The position numbers were made by a program, and so were the translations under genes. A stretch of 64,000 nt of DNA, taken from contig NZ_CP110383.1 of the NCBI RefSeq assembly GCF_026015965.1, positions 343,808 through 407,807 of the forward strand. The letters are read 5' to 3'. Below are positions 1-6,782 of the stretch, in pieces (position 1 is the first letter of the stretch; the number at the start of each line of letters is the position of its first letter). The notes below the pieces were generated by a model, which saw nothing but the letters and a program-made list of their open reading frames with translations, did no database searches and had not been told where the DNA came from. Source of the stretch: Selenomonas sputigena (GTDB lineage: Bacteria; Bacillota; Negativicutes; Selenomonadales; Selenomonadaceae).

Positions 1-638
1 TTCTTTCGCGCGGCCGGATCGCTCAATCCCTCGATTGCGCCACCTGCAATCGCCCATAGGTAGAGGCTGGCGGTACTTGCGTAGGGAGAGTAGCGCTTCT
101 TGTAGCGCTCGAATCTCCTGCGGTCGATTTCCTTGTGCCGGTAGAGCATCCGCAGGCCGCGCTGTATGCCGAGGTCGCCGAAGCTCAGGACGTCGGGACG
201 CCGTAGCGTGAAGATCAGCAGCATTTCCGCCGTCCAGTCGCCGATGCCTTTGAGTGAGGAGAGGGCGCAGATGACCTCGTCATCGCTCATCGCATACAAG
301 GCGGCGATATTGAAATCACGGTTCGCAACCTTCTCGGCAAAGTCCATGATGTAGTCGACCTTGCGAAAACTCGTGCCGACGGCCTGCAGTTCCTCGCGTC
401 CAAGGGAAAGCAGATGCGCCGCATCCACCGTGCAGACCTTCTCACAGAGCCTTGCCCAGACGGCTTCCTGCGCCTTCGTCGAGATCTGCTGCCCGATGAT
501 GTGATGCACGACGGCGGAAAACACGTCGTCATGCACGGGACGCTCCAGCACACCGAGGCTCTCGATGACGGCGGCGAGTTTCTTGTCCTTGGACTTCAAA
601 TAGGCGATTTCCTTTTCGCCGCAGGGAACATACATCAT
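1..638 (-). CDS. alkA: DNA-3-methyladenine glycosylase II (AlkA-type HhH-GPD), 3' end off window
   Basis: Base-excision repair glycosylase that removes alkylated purines. The reading frame starts at ATG 638 after GAAAGGA and stays open to base 1, so about 212 residues are visible and the C-terminus is missing. The helix-hairpin-helix is seen as LKGIGDWTAEML at about residues 135-146. It is followed by RRPDVLSFGDLGIQRG, whose second Asp sits where the catalytic Asp of the HhH-GPD superfamily is expected. The N-terminal part has HHIIGQQISTKAQ, typical of the family. It lies 11 bp downstream of the EamA gene on the same strand and is probably co-transcribed with it. Confidence 0.85.
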   Translation of the reverse strand, partial: MMYVPCGEKEIAYLKSKDKKLAAVIESLGVLERPVHDDVFSAVVHHIIGQQISTKAQEAVWARLCEKVCTVDAAHLLSLGREELQAVGTSFRKVDYIMDFAEKVANRDFNIAALYAMSDDEVICALSSLKGIGDWTAEMLLIFTLRRPDVLSFGDLGIQRGLRMLYRHKEIDRRRFERYKKRYSPYASTASLYLWAIAGGAIEGLSDPAARK

Positions 639-649
639 GTGCGTCCTTT

Positions 650-1078
650 CTACAGTACGGCGATGATCAAACTGCCGAGAGAGATGAGAAAGATGCCGAT
701 GCCGTGCGTGAGGCTGACTTCTTCCTCAAAAATGAGGATGGCAAGGAGGACGGCGAAGACGACGCTGAGCTTGTCTATGGGAGCGACGCGCGAAACGTCG
801 CCAGTCTTCAGTGCCATGAAGTAGAAGAGCCACGATGTCGCTCCGGCAATGCCGCTCAAAGCGACGCATGCCAAGGCTCTGCGGTCGGCAAACACTTCGG
901 GTAGATGTGAGGCATGTCCCTGCACGACCATGACCGCGACGAGGAAGATCGCCATGATGATGCTGCGCACAGCGGTAGCGACGCTGCTGTCCAGCCCTTC
1001 AAGGCCCATCTTGCCGAAGATGGAGACGAAGGCGGCGGAAAGTGCGGAGAGGAGAGCATAGAGAAGCCAAGAGGACAT
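650..1078 (-). CDS. EamA/DMT-family membrane transporter, single-domain (about 4-5 TM)
   Basis: Small integral membrane protein of 142 residues, half the length of a standard ten-helix DMT exporter and equal to one EamA repeat. It starts MSSWLLYALLSALSAAF and contains GIAGATSWLFYFMALKTGDVSRVAPIDKLS cut into loops between hydrophobic helices, characteristic of EamA. Single-repeat members are thought to work as dimers. The substrate cannot be told. The glycosylase gene follows directly on the same strand. The toxin promoter of the next locus points away from it. Confidence 0.75.
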   Translation of the reverse strand: MSSWLLYALLSALSAAFVSIFGKMGLEGLDSSVATAVRSIIMAIFLVAVMVVQGHASHLPEVFADRRALACVALSGIAGATSWLFYFMALKTGDVSRVAPIDKLSVVFAVLLAILIFEEEVSLTHGIGIFLISLGSLIIAVL

Positions 1079-1097
1079 GAGTGAAACCTTTCTTTCC

Positions 1098-1126
1098 TTG
1101 TGGACGATACGAAAATATTGTATAAT
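1098..1126 (+). promoter_or_regulatory. promoter of type I toxin-like mRNA, locus 1
   Basis: TTGTGG at 1098-1103 and a perfect TATAAT at 1121-1126 with a 17-bp spacer. Expected transcription start is near 1133, exactly where the leader segment complementary to the 3' region begins. Confidence 0.75.
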
Positions 1127-1200
1127 AGCGGCAGAGAACCACCAAAGGCTAAGCGGCTGCTTCTTCCACTTCCATTCTGAAAAGAAGGGAGGTGGCGCGT

Positions 1201-1272
1201 ATGACTTCTTTCGAGTTGATCGTGATTTTGATCTTCGCGACAGGGTACATTATCGTGATAAAAAAGAAATAA
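1201..1272 (+). CDS. small hydrophobic toxin-like peptide (type I TA candidate), locus 1
   Basis: A 23-residue peptide starting MTSFELIVILIFATG and ending in IVIKKK. It has one membrane-spanning segment and a basic tail. The Shine-Dalgarno AAGGGAGGTG lies at 1185-1194, seven bases before ATG 1201. Length, hydrophobic core and charged end resemble the short holin-like/TxpA-BsrG type toxins of Firmicutes type I systems. The family assignment is by pattern, not search. It has the same length and layout as the peptide at 16277-16348. The stop codon lies within the stem of the antisense terminator hairpin. Confidence 0.7.
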   Translation: MTSFELIVILIFATGYIIVIKKK

Positions 1273-1300
1273 CCGCCCCCTCGCCAAAGGATAGCGGTTA
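1257..1300 (-). terminator. intrinsic terminator of antisense RNA, locus 1
   Basis: On the minus strand TAACCGC (1300-1294) pairs with GCGGTTA (1276-1270) and is followed by ATTTCTTTTTT (1269-1259). The U-tract is the complement of the toxin's AAA AAG AAA lysine codons. Confidence 0.7.
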
Positions 1301-1354
1301 GTTCTTAACCCATTTCTTTCGGAAGAGGTAGCCGTTTACGGTGGTTCTCTTCTT
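1259..1354 (-). ncRNA. putative antisense antitoxin RNA, locus 1 (about 95 nt)
   Basis: Predicted from its promoter (1361-1389) and terminator (1257-1300). It overlaps the 3' untranslated region and last codons of the toxin mRNA, the convergent 3'-overlap arrangement of TxpA/RatA and BsrG/SR4. Its 5' part contains GTAAACGG (complement of 1332-1339), which also occurs in the second locus at 16203-16210. Ends are inferred. Confidence 0.65.
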
Positions 1355-1360
1355 GTCTAT

Positions 1361-1389
1361 ATCATAGCAGATTCACGACACGCTTGCAA
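1361..1389 (-). promoter_or_regulatory. antisense RNA promoter, locus 1
   Basis: Reading on the minus strand: TTGCAA (1389-1384), a 17-bp spacer, then TATGAT (1366-1361) preceded by TG as an extended -10. Expected start is near 1354. Confidence 0.7.
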
Positions 1390-1554
1390 GTTTTTTGGTG
1401 TTTGGCGTACTACGGCTGATGGTACAACCACAATGGACATATATTGTCACGATAGCAACGAATTTGACGCATCAGACAGGAAGAAAATCGAAGAAGGATT
1501 GAGGGGCTTAGGTCTTGGAAACGAATAAGCGGGTATTTTAGGCATAAACTACAC

Positions 1555-1584
1555 GCACAAACGTCCACTTTGTGGACATTGTGC
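1555..1584. repeat. 30-bp inverted repeat, function unknown
   Basis: GCACAA...GTCCAC-TTT-GTGGAC...TTGTGC forms a 12-bp stem broken by small bulges. It lies in a gene-free stretch (1391-1650) that otherwise shows only a short open frame at about 1433-1528. There is no clear U-tract on either strand, so it is not called a terminator. Confidence 0.4.
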
Positions 1585-1650
1585 GCCGCCCTTACAGAAA
1601 CCTAACCAATCGGTCTGCACCCTCTGGGCTTGACCTCTTGGGGTTTCATG

Positions 1651-1691
1651 GTAAAAAAATGGAGCTATCCAAATAGCAGTTGGATAACCCC
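1651..1691 (-). terminator. intrinsic terminator after tRNA-Pro
   Basis: On the minus strand GGGGTTATCCAA (1691-1680) pairs over all 12 bases (two G-U) with TTGGATAGCTCC (1672-1661), followed by ATTTTTTT. Confidence 0.8.
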
Positions 1692-1713
1692 TGAAGCCTT
1701 GAAAATACTAAGC

Positions 1714-1790
1714 TGGTCGGAGCGACGGGATTTGAACCCACGACCTCTTCCACCCCAAGGAAGCGCTCTACCAAGCTGAGCCACGCCCCG
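1714..1790 (-). tRNA. tRNA-Pro (anticodon GGG), CCA encoded
   Basis: Cloverleaf on the minus strand. Acceptor CGGGGCG pairs with CGCTCCG (one G-U), the D-arm has AGCTTGGTAGAGC, the anticodon stem CTTCC/GGAAG encloses TTGGGGT with anticodon GGG, and the T-arm has GGTTCAAATCC. The 3' CCA is encoded at 1716-1714. A TATACT box at 1804-1799 lies just upstream. Confidence 0.95.
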
Positions 1791-1984
1791 ACTGCTTTAG
1801 TATAGCAGACTTCTCCCGAAAAAGCTAGGGGAAATTTTCTTTTTTTAGAAAAACTTTGCGGCGGCAGGATTTTCGGATGGGGGGAGTGCTCGGCTGATCC
1901 ATAATGGAAAGTATTTGAGATTGTGCGCGTGCAAAGGTATAGGAAGAAAGATTCTCACACAAGAGAATGAAGGACTTTTTTCGT

Positions 1985-2030
1985 TTCGGTAACAAGTGTT
2001 ACCGAAGGGGCATGTTCTCTTTGCTATGAT
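1985..2030 (+). promoter_or_regulatory. hcp promoter with FNR/CRP-like palindromic operator
   Basis: A perfect palindrome at 1985-2006 has core GGTAACA-AG-TGTTACC. An extended -10, TGC-TATGAT, lies at 2022-2030. With a start near 2037 the palindrome centre falls at about -41.5, the standard class II position for FNR/CRP-family activators. HcpR-type regulators of this family control hcp in other anaerobes; which regulator acts here is inference. Confidence 0.65.
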
Positions 2031-2096
2031 AAGGCTGTCAGGAGGAACTGCCTCGTGCGGGTTCTCGTTACATCGCAAAGAGAGAGGATGGTATAT

Positions 2097-3734
2097 ATGG
2101 AGAACAAGATGTTTTGCTTTCAGTGTCAGGAGACGGCGGGCTGCAAAGGCTGTACGCAGGTGGGCGTTTGCGGCAAGAAGCCGGAGGTCGCAGGACTTCA
2201 AGACCTTTTGGTTTATGTGACGAAAGGGATTTCTGCTGTTTCGACGGCGTTGCGCGAGGCGGGAAAGACGGTTTCCCAAGCGGTCAATGATCGCGTCACG
2301 CTGAATCTCTTCATCACGATTACGAATGCGAACTTCGACGATGCAGCGATTGCCGATGCGATCGAAGAGACGCTCAGCATGAAGGAAGATCTGCTGAAGG
2401 AGCTTGCCGACACGTCGAAGCTTCCGGCGGCGGCTCTTTGGAACGGTGCGAGGAGCGAATTCCAGGAAAAGGCGGCCTCGGCAGACGTTGGTGTTCTCGC
2501 GACGGAGAACGAGGACGTTCGTAGCCTCAGGGAGCTTGCGACGTACGGCCTCAAGGGTATGGCGGCGTACAATCATCATGCGAATGTCGTCGACTATCGC
2601 GATGAGGCGATCGACGCCTTCATGCAGAAGGCGTTGGCGAAGCTTCTTGACGACAGCCTCTCGGGCGACGACCTCACGGCTCTCGTGCTGGAGACGGGTA
2701 AGTACGGCGTCGATGTCATGGCGCTCCTGGACAAGGCGAATACGGAGACTTACGGCAATCCGGAAATCACGAAGGTTGATCTCGGAGTGCGCAAGAACCC
2801 GGGCATCTTGATTTCGGGTCACGATCTTAAGGATCTGAAGGAATTGCTCGATCAGACGGAGGGCACGGGCGTCGACGTTTATACGCACGGCGAAATGCTG
2901 CCTGCGCACTACTATCCGGCATTTAAGAAGTACGCACACTTCGCGGGCAACTACGGCAATGCTTGGTGGCAGCAGAAGGAAGAGTTTGAGGCGTTCAACG
3001 GCCCGATTCTCATGACGACGAACTGCATTGTGCCGCCGAAGGCGAGCTATCAGGATCGCATCTTCACAACGGCTGCCGTCGGTTTCCCCGGCTGTCCGCA
3101 TATCGAAGAGAAGAATGGCAAGAAGGACTTCTCCGCTGTCATCGAGTTGGCGAAGAAGTGTGCGCCTCCGAAGGAATTGGAGCAGGGCGAGATCGTCGGT
3201 GGCTTTGCGCATGAGCAGGTCTTTGCGCTTGCCGACAAGGTGGTTGACGCCGTGAAGTCGGGCGCAATCAAGAAGTTTGTCGTCATGGCCGGCTGTGACG
3301 GTCGTCATAAGACACGCAGCTATTACCGCGATTTCGCCGAGGCTCTGCCGAAGGACACGGTCATTCTGACGGCGGGCTGCGCGAAGTACAAGTACATTAA
3401 GCTCAATCTCGGCGATATCGGCGGCATTCCGCGCGTGCTCGATGCGGGTCAGTGCAACGATTCGTACTCGCTGGCGCTCATCGCGCTGAAGCTCAAGGAA
3501 GTCTTCGGCCTCGCCGATGTGAACGAACTGCCGGTTGTCTACAACATCGCATGGTATGAGCAGAAGGCGGTTATCGTCCTCCTCGCGCTCCTGCACCTCG
3601 GCGTGAAGAACATCCATCTCGGACCGACGCTTCCGGCGTTCCTCTCGCCGAACGTCGCGAACGTGCTCGTCGAGACCTTCGGCATCGGCGGCATCACGGA
3701 CGTCGAGAGCGACATCAAGAGCATGATCGGCTGA
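2097..3734 (+). CDS. hcp: hybrid cluster protein (Hcp; NO/hydroxylamine reductase)
   Basis: Cytoplasmic Fe-S-O enzyme, 545 residues, implicated in nitric oxide detoxification and hydroxylamine reduction. Cysteines C6, C9, C18 and C24 give the spacing C-x2-C-x8-C-x5-C of Hcp forms with an N-terminal [4Fe-4S] cluster. Downstream segments that bind the hybrid cluster are visible, such as [41 protein letters not shown] and [14 protein letters not shown] 2097 is preferred because AGAGAGG lies about nine bases upstream; a GTG at 2055 and an ATG at 2088 are in frame but worse placed. No hcr reductase gene adjoins it. The palindrome at -41.5 suggests nitrosative or anaerobic activation. Confidence 0.95.
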   Translation: MENKMFCFQCQETAGCKGCTQVGVCGKKPEVAGLQDLLVYVTKGISAVSTALREAGKTVSQAVNDRVTLNLFITITNANFDDAAIADAIEETLSMKEDLLKELADTSKLPAAALWNGARSEFQEKAASADVGVLATENEDVRSLRELATYGLKGMAAYNHHANVVDYRDEAIDAFMQKALAKLLDDSLSGDDLTALVLETGKYGVDVMALLDKANTETYGNPEITKVDLGVRKNPGILISGHDLKDLKELLDQTEGTGVDVYTHGEMLPAHYYPAFKKYAHFAGNYGNAWWQQKEEFEAFNGPILMTTNCIVPPKASYQDRIFTTAAVGFPGCPHIEEKNGKKDFSAVIELAKKCAPPKELEQGEIVGGFAHEQVFALADKVVDAVKSGAIKKFVVMAGCDGRHKTRSYYRDFAEALPKDTVILTAGCAKYKYIKLNLGDIGGIPRVLDAGQCNDSYSLALIALKLKEVFGLADVNELPVVYNIAWYEQKAVIVLLALLHLGVKNIHLGPTLPAFLSPNVANVLVETFGIGGITDVESDIKSMIG

Positions 3735-3762
3735 GCATCGTGTGTGCTGAAGCCGCATAGCG

Positions 3763-3803
3763 AAAAAGGGTTCCCTTTGCGAAAAGTAAGGGGAGCCCTT
3801 TTC
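3763..3803 (+). terminator. hcp terminator
   Basis: AAAAAGGGTTCCC pairs with GGGGAGCCCTTTT and is followed by TTCTTATAAA. It lies about 30 bp after the hcp stop. Confidence 0.75.
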
Positions 3804-3842
3804 TTATAAAAATTTCGGAGAGGGATGTAGAAATTTTATTTC

Positions 3843-3914
3843 AGGGACAAATCATGTCCCTAGATAGAACAAGGGCGGCGCATAAGTCGGGATGGACTTA
3901 TGCGCTGCCCTGTT
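3843..3914. terminator. two tandem hairpins between convergent genes
   Basis: AGGGACA/TGTCCCT at 3843-3861, then a long hairpin at 3868-3914 whose arms are GGGC-GCGCATAAGTC and its complement. They lie at the convergent ends of hcp and the hemerythrin gene. The second hairpin probably ends the minus-strand transcript, although its U-tract is poor. Confidence 0.5.
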
Positions 3915-3937
3915 CATGTAAGGGACGGTCTATCGTG

Positions 3938-5245
3938 TCATTCTGTCAGCTTCGATGCCGCTTCTTCGATGTAGGGCATCTTCTTGTCAACCTTCAGGAT
4001 ATGCTGTACGAGCCAGTTGAGAAGGAATTTGATGAGTTTGTCGAGCGCGTCTTCCTGATCGCGGTCGATTTCGTCGAAGTCGATGTTGTTGAGCTTCTCG
4101 ACGAAGGCTGTGTGTGCGGCGACCTGCTCGGCAAGGCCGTCGTAGTTGATGCTCTTCATGTAGCGCTCCTCATCGGCGAAGTGCTTGATCGTGTAGTCGC
4201 GCAGTTCTTCGATGATCTCGATGATGTCGTCGAATTTATCGACGCGGAACTCGTCATGCACGAGTTCGTATGTCTGGCGCACCAGGTCGAAGAGTGTTTC
4301 GTGCTCCTTGTCGACGAGCGGAATCTGCGTGCGGAATTCGTCGGTGAAGGCGAAGGGATCAGCGGGCGCCTTTTTCGCCTTGATGACCGTCGTCGTCGGC
4401 TTTGCCGTCTTGGACGCGGCTGCCTTTGCCGCAGGTTTGACGGCAGAAGTGGGTGCGGAGGCTGCTTCCTCCGTGGGCTTCTTTGCGGAGGCTTTCGTCA
4501 CTTTTTTTGCGGGTTCGGCTGCTTTCGCGGCAGGCGCATCGCCCTTGCTGTCTTCATTAGCAGGTGCAGCGGCATTAGCAGGTGCAGCGGCATTGGCCGG
4601 CTTCGCGGCAGTGCGCTTCTTCGTCGTCTTTTTGGCGGGAGCGGCGGGGGCTTCTGGCATTTGGGCCGCCGGTGCTTTTGCCTCGATGGTCGTTTTCGCC
4701 TTCTTTTCGACGGAGGACGCGTGCTCTTCCTCGTTAGTTGTAGGTGCCGCTTCTCGTGCCTTGGCGGCTTCTTCGGGGTGCGCCGTTTCCGCTGCCCGCG
4801 CTTCCTTTGCTGCCCGCGCCTTCGCTTCGACGGCGGCGGCCTTTGCCTTCTTCAGTGCACTGCCGATCAGCATGTCGCTCGATAAAATGTGCTGCAGAAA
4901 CCATTCGTTGAGGAAGTGCAGGAGACTCGTAAGCTCCTCGTGGTCGTTCTGGAAGTTCATCGAGGATTTGTGCTGGTCGATGACTTCGCGAAAATGTGCG
5001 TGCGCTTCCTTCTGATCTGCAAGTTCGCCGTCGCGCGACATGGCCATGATTTCTTCTTCGTAGACGTGCTGCTTGACGATATGATCGTTCATCGTCGCTA
5101 GGAGTTGACCGCTCAAGCGGTGGTACTCGTCCTCATGACCGGCGGCGAGCGCTACGCGCGCTTCTTCCATGTCTTCCAAGAGGCGGCGGTGTCCGTTGTC
5201 GATAAAGGGGATTCCTGTTTCAAAATTTTCCAAGAAGCGGTACAT
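3938..5245 (-). CDS. double-domain bacteriohemerythrin with Ala/Lys/Pro-rich linker
   Basis: A 435-residue soluble protein with two hemerythrin domains, which bind O2 (or NO) at a di-iron site. Domain 1 covers about residues 1-130, with His at about 19, 60 (HxxxE), 82/84 and 119 plus Asp 124. Domain 2 covers about residues 300-430 and shows the full ligand set KEH, KHFADEE, AAHTAF and QHILKVDKK. The two are joined by about 165 residues rich in Ala, Lys, Pro and Glu, with ANAAAP encoded by an 18-bp repeat at 4556-4591. ATG 5245 has GGAG eight bases upstream; the GTG at 5254 overlaps that site. Likely role is oxygen sensing, storage or delivery; single-domain proteins of about 130 residues are the norm. 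Confidence 0.85.
   Translation of the reverse strand: MYRFLENFETGIPFIDNGHRRLLEDMEEARVALAAGHEDEYHRLSGQLLATMNDHIVKQHVYEEEIMAMSRDGELADQKEAHAHFREVIDQHKSSMNFQNDHEELTSLLHFLNEWFLQHILSSDMLIGSALKKAKAAAVEAKARAAKEARAAETAHPEEAAKAREAAPTTNEEEHASSVEKKAKTTIEAKAPAAQMPEAPAAPAKKTTKKRTAAKPANAAAPANAAAPANEDSKGDAPAAKAAEPAKKVTKASAKKPTEEAASAPTSAVKPAAKAAASKTAKPTTTVIKAKKAPADPFAFTDEFRTQIPLVDKEHETLFDLVRQTYELVHDEFRVDKFDDIIEIIEELRDYTIKHFADEERYMKSINYDGLAEQVAAHTAFVEKLNNIDFDEIDRDQEDALDKLIKFLLNWLVQHILKVDKKMPYIEEAASKLTE
4556..4591. repeat. 18-bp tandem repeat in hemerythrin linker
   Basis: Two exact copies of an 18-bp unit, ATTAGCAGGTGCAGCGGC, followed by a partial third. They encode repeated Ala-Asn-Ala-Ala-Ala-Pro in the linker. 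Copy number may vary between strains. Confidence 0.7.
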
Positions 5246-5322
5246 AAGGCTCACTCCATTTTTGCATAGTAATTCTCTTCTAAAGTATATCGTAGGTCAG
5301 GAGGTTTGTCTTAAGCTCGTCT

Positions 5323-5350
5323 TTTGACCCATAGCTATATCTGCTATAAT
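5323..5350 (+). promoter_or_regulatory. rarA promoter
   Basis: TTTGAC at 5323-5328, a 16-bp spacer and TGC-TATAAT with the -10 at 5345-5350. This -10 overlaps the in-frame ATG at 5349, showing that the gene starts further downstream. Confidence 0.65.
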
Positions 5351-5378
5351 GGAAAGAAATGAGGTGTGGAGGATGGAA

Positions 5379-6701
5379 ATGGAACAGGAATCACTTTTTC
5401 GGCGAGAGATCGATTTGCCGCTGGCGGCGCGGATGCGCCCCAAAAGTCTCGCGGATTATGTGGGGCAGCAGCACCTCGTGGGCAAGGGAAAGATGCTCAG
5501 GAAGCTCATCGCCGAGGACAAGATCTTCTCGATGATCTTCTGGGGGCCGCCGGGCGTCGGCAAGACGACGCTCGCACGCATCATCGCGCGGGAGACGAAG
5601 GCTCGTTTCATCGACTTTTCCGCCGTGACGAGCGGCATCAAGGAGATCCGCACGGTCATGCAGGAGGCGGAGAAGAACACGGCGTACGGCGAGCGCACGA
5701 TTCTTTTCGTCGATGAGATCCATCGCTTCAACAAGGCGCAGCAGGACGCCTTCCTGCCGTTTGTGGAGAAGGGAAGCATCATCCTCATCGGCGCGACGAC
5801 GGAGAACCCGTCGTTCGAAATCAACAGCGCTCTTCTGTCGCGCTGCCGCGTCTTTGTGCTCAAGGCCTTGCAGAAGGAGGACATTTTGGGGCTTCTGCGC
5901 CGTGCGCTCGCCGCGCCCGAGGGCTTCGGCGAGCAGAAGGTGGAAATAGCGGATGATCTTCTGGAAGCTTTGGCCGTGTTCGCCAACGGTGATGCGCGAA
6001 CGGCTCTTTCCACCTTGGAGATCGTCGTTTTGAACGGCGAGGTGGAAAAGGATGCGATCCGTGTCACGCGCGAAACGGTGGAGCAGTGTTTGGAGAAGAA
6101 ATCGCTGCTCTATGACAAGAAGGGAGAGGAGCATTACAATCTGATTTCGGCGCTTCACAAATCGATGCGAAACTCCGATGCTGACGCTTCGGTTTACTGG
6201 CTCGCGCGCATGTTGGAAGCGGGTGAAGATCCCTTGTACATCGCGCGGCGCATCGTGCGTTTTGCGAGCGAGGATGTGGGACTTGCTGATCCGCGCGCCT
6301 TGGAGCTTGCCGTCGCGGCGTATCAGGCGTGCCATTTCATCGGCATGCCCGAGTGCTCGGTTCATTTGACGGAGGCCGCCGTTTACATGGCGCTCGCGCC
6401 GAAATCGAATGCGATGGAAGTCGCCTATTTGAAGGCAAAGGCCGATGCGACGAAGCGCCTCGCTGAGCCTGTGCCGCTCGTCATACGGAACGCCGTGACG
6501 CGGCTCATGAAGGATGAGGGTTACGGCAAGGGTTATCAATACGCGCACAACACGAAGGACAAGCTCACGAACATGCAGTGCCTGCCCGACGATCTTCTGG
6601 GAAGCGTCTACTACGAGCCGACGGAGGAGGGGCTTGAGGGTCGCTTCAAGGCGCGGCTCGCCGATATCAAGCGCTGGAAGAAGGAGCATGGCGCGAAGTA
6701 G
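5379..6701 (+). CDS. rarA: replication-associated recombination protein A (AAA+ ATPase)
   Basis: A 440-residue AAA+ clamp-loader-like ATPase (RarA/MgsA) that acts at stalled forks. The N-terminus MEQESLFRREIDLPLAARMR leads to ADYVGQQHLVGKG, Walker A GPPGVGKTT at about residue 56, Walker B ILFVDEIHRFNKAQQD, and sensor IGATTENPSFEIN. The C-terminal tetramerisation region has YDKKGEEHYNLISALHKS and VYWLARMLEAGEDP. ATG 5379 follows GGAGG by six bases; the in-frame ATGs at 5349 and 5373 lie in the -10 box or touch the ribosome site. It is transcribed alone and ends at a strong bidirectional terminator. Confidence 0.95.
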   Translation: MEQESLFRREIDLPLAARMRPKSLADYVGQQHLVGKGKMLRKLIAEDKIFSMIFWGPPGVGKTTLARIIARETKARFIDFSAVTSGIKEIRTVMQEAEKNTAYGERTILFVDEIHRFNKAQQDAFLPFVEKGSIILIGATTENPSFEINSALLSRCRVFVLKALQKEDILGLLRRALAAPEGFGEQKVEIADDLLEALAVFANGDARTALSTLEIVVLNGEVEKDAIRVTRETVEQCLEKKSLLYDKKGEEHYNLISALHKSMRNSDADASVYWLARMLEAGEDPLYIARRIVRFASEDVGLADPRALELAVAAYQACHFIGMPECSVHLTEAAVYMALAPKSNAMEVAYLKAKADATKRLAEPVPLVIRNAVTRLMKDEGYGKGYQYAHNTKDKLTNMQCLPDDLLGSVYYEPTEEGLEGRFKARLADIKRWKKEHGAK

Positions 6702-6722
6702 CGGAGGTGCAGAAGCGAACGG

Positions 6723-6769
6723 AAAAGTGGCAGTACGGGGAAAAACCTTTCCCCTGCACTGCCACTTTT
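6723..6769. terminator. bidirectional terminator, rarA / chemoreceptor
   Basis: AAAAGTGGCAGT...GGGGAAA pairs with TTTCCCC...ACTGCCACTTTT around a 2-4 base loop, with A/T tracts on both sides. It serves the convergent genes. Confidence 0.85.
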
Positions 6770-6782
6770 ACCTCATTTAGAA

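Larger units (their letters stand above)
1133..1350 (+). other. 5'-3' complementary ends of toxin mRNA, locus 1
   Basis: AGAGAACCACC at 1133-1143 is perfectly complementary to 1340-1350. The next leader block, 1151-1167, pairs along its whole 17 bases with 1321-1337 if three G-U pairs are allowed. The differences are all wobble-preserving, which suggests the RNA fold is maintained. Such long-range end pairing is known from type I toxin mRNAs, where it holds translation back until processing. Confidence 0.7.

Noticed and set aside
1400-1528. Short frame with MDIYCHDSNEFDASDRKKIE ending at 1528
   Set aside because: It could be a gene fragment, but there is no ribosome site, no family and only about 30 codons.
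1555-1584. Palindrome as recombination (att) site
   Set aside because: Near a tRNA gene, but no integrase gene and no second copy in the window.
1845-3758. 637-residue minus-strand open frame over hcp
   Set aside because: It is the exact antisense of hcp, Arg/Leu-rich, with no ribosome site; third-position GC keeps it open.
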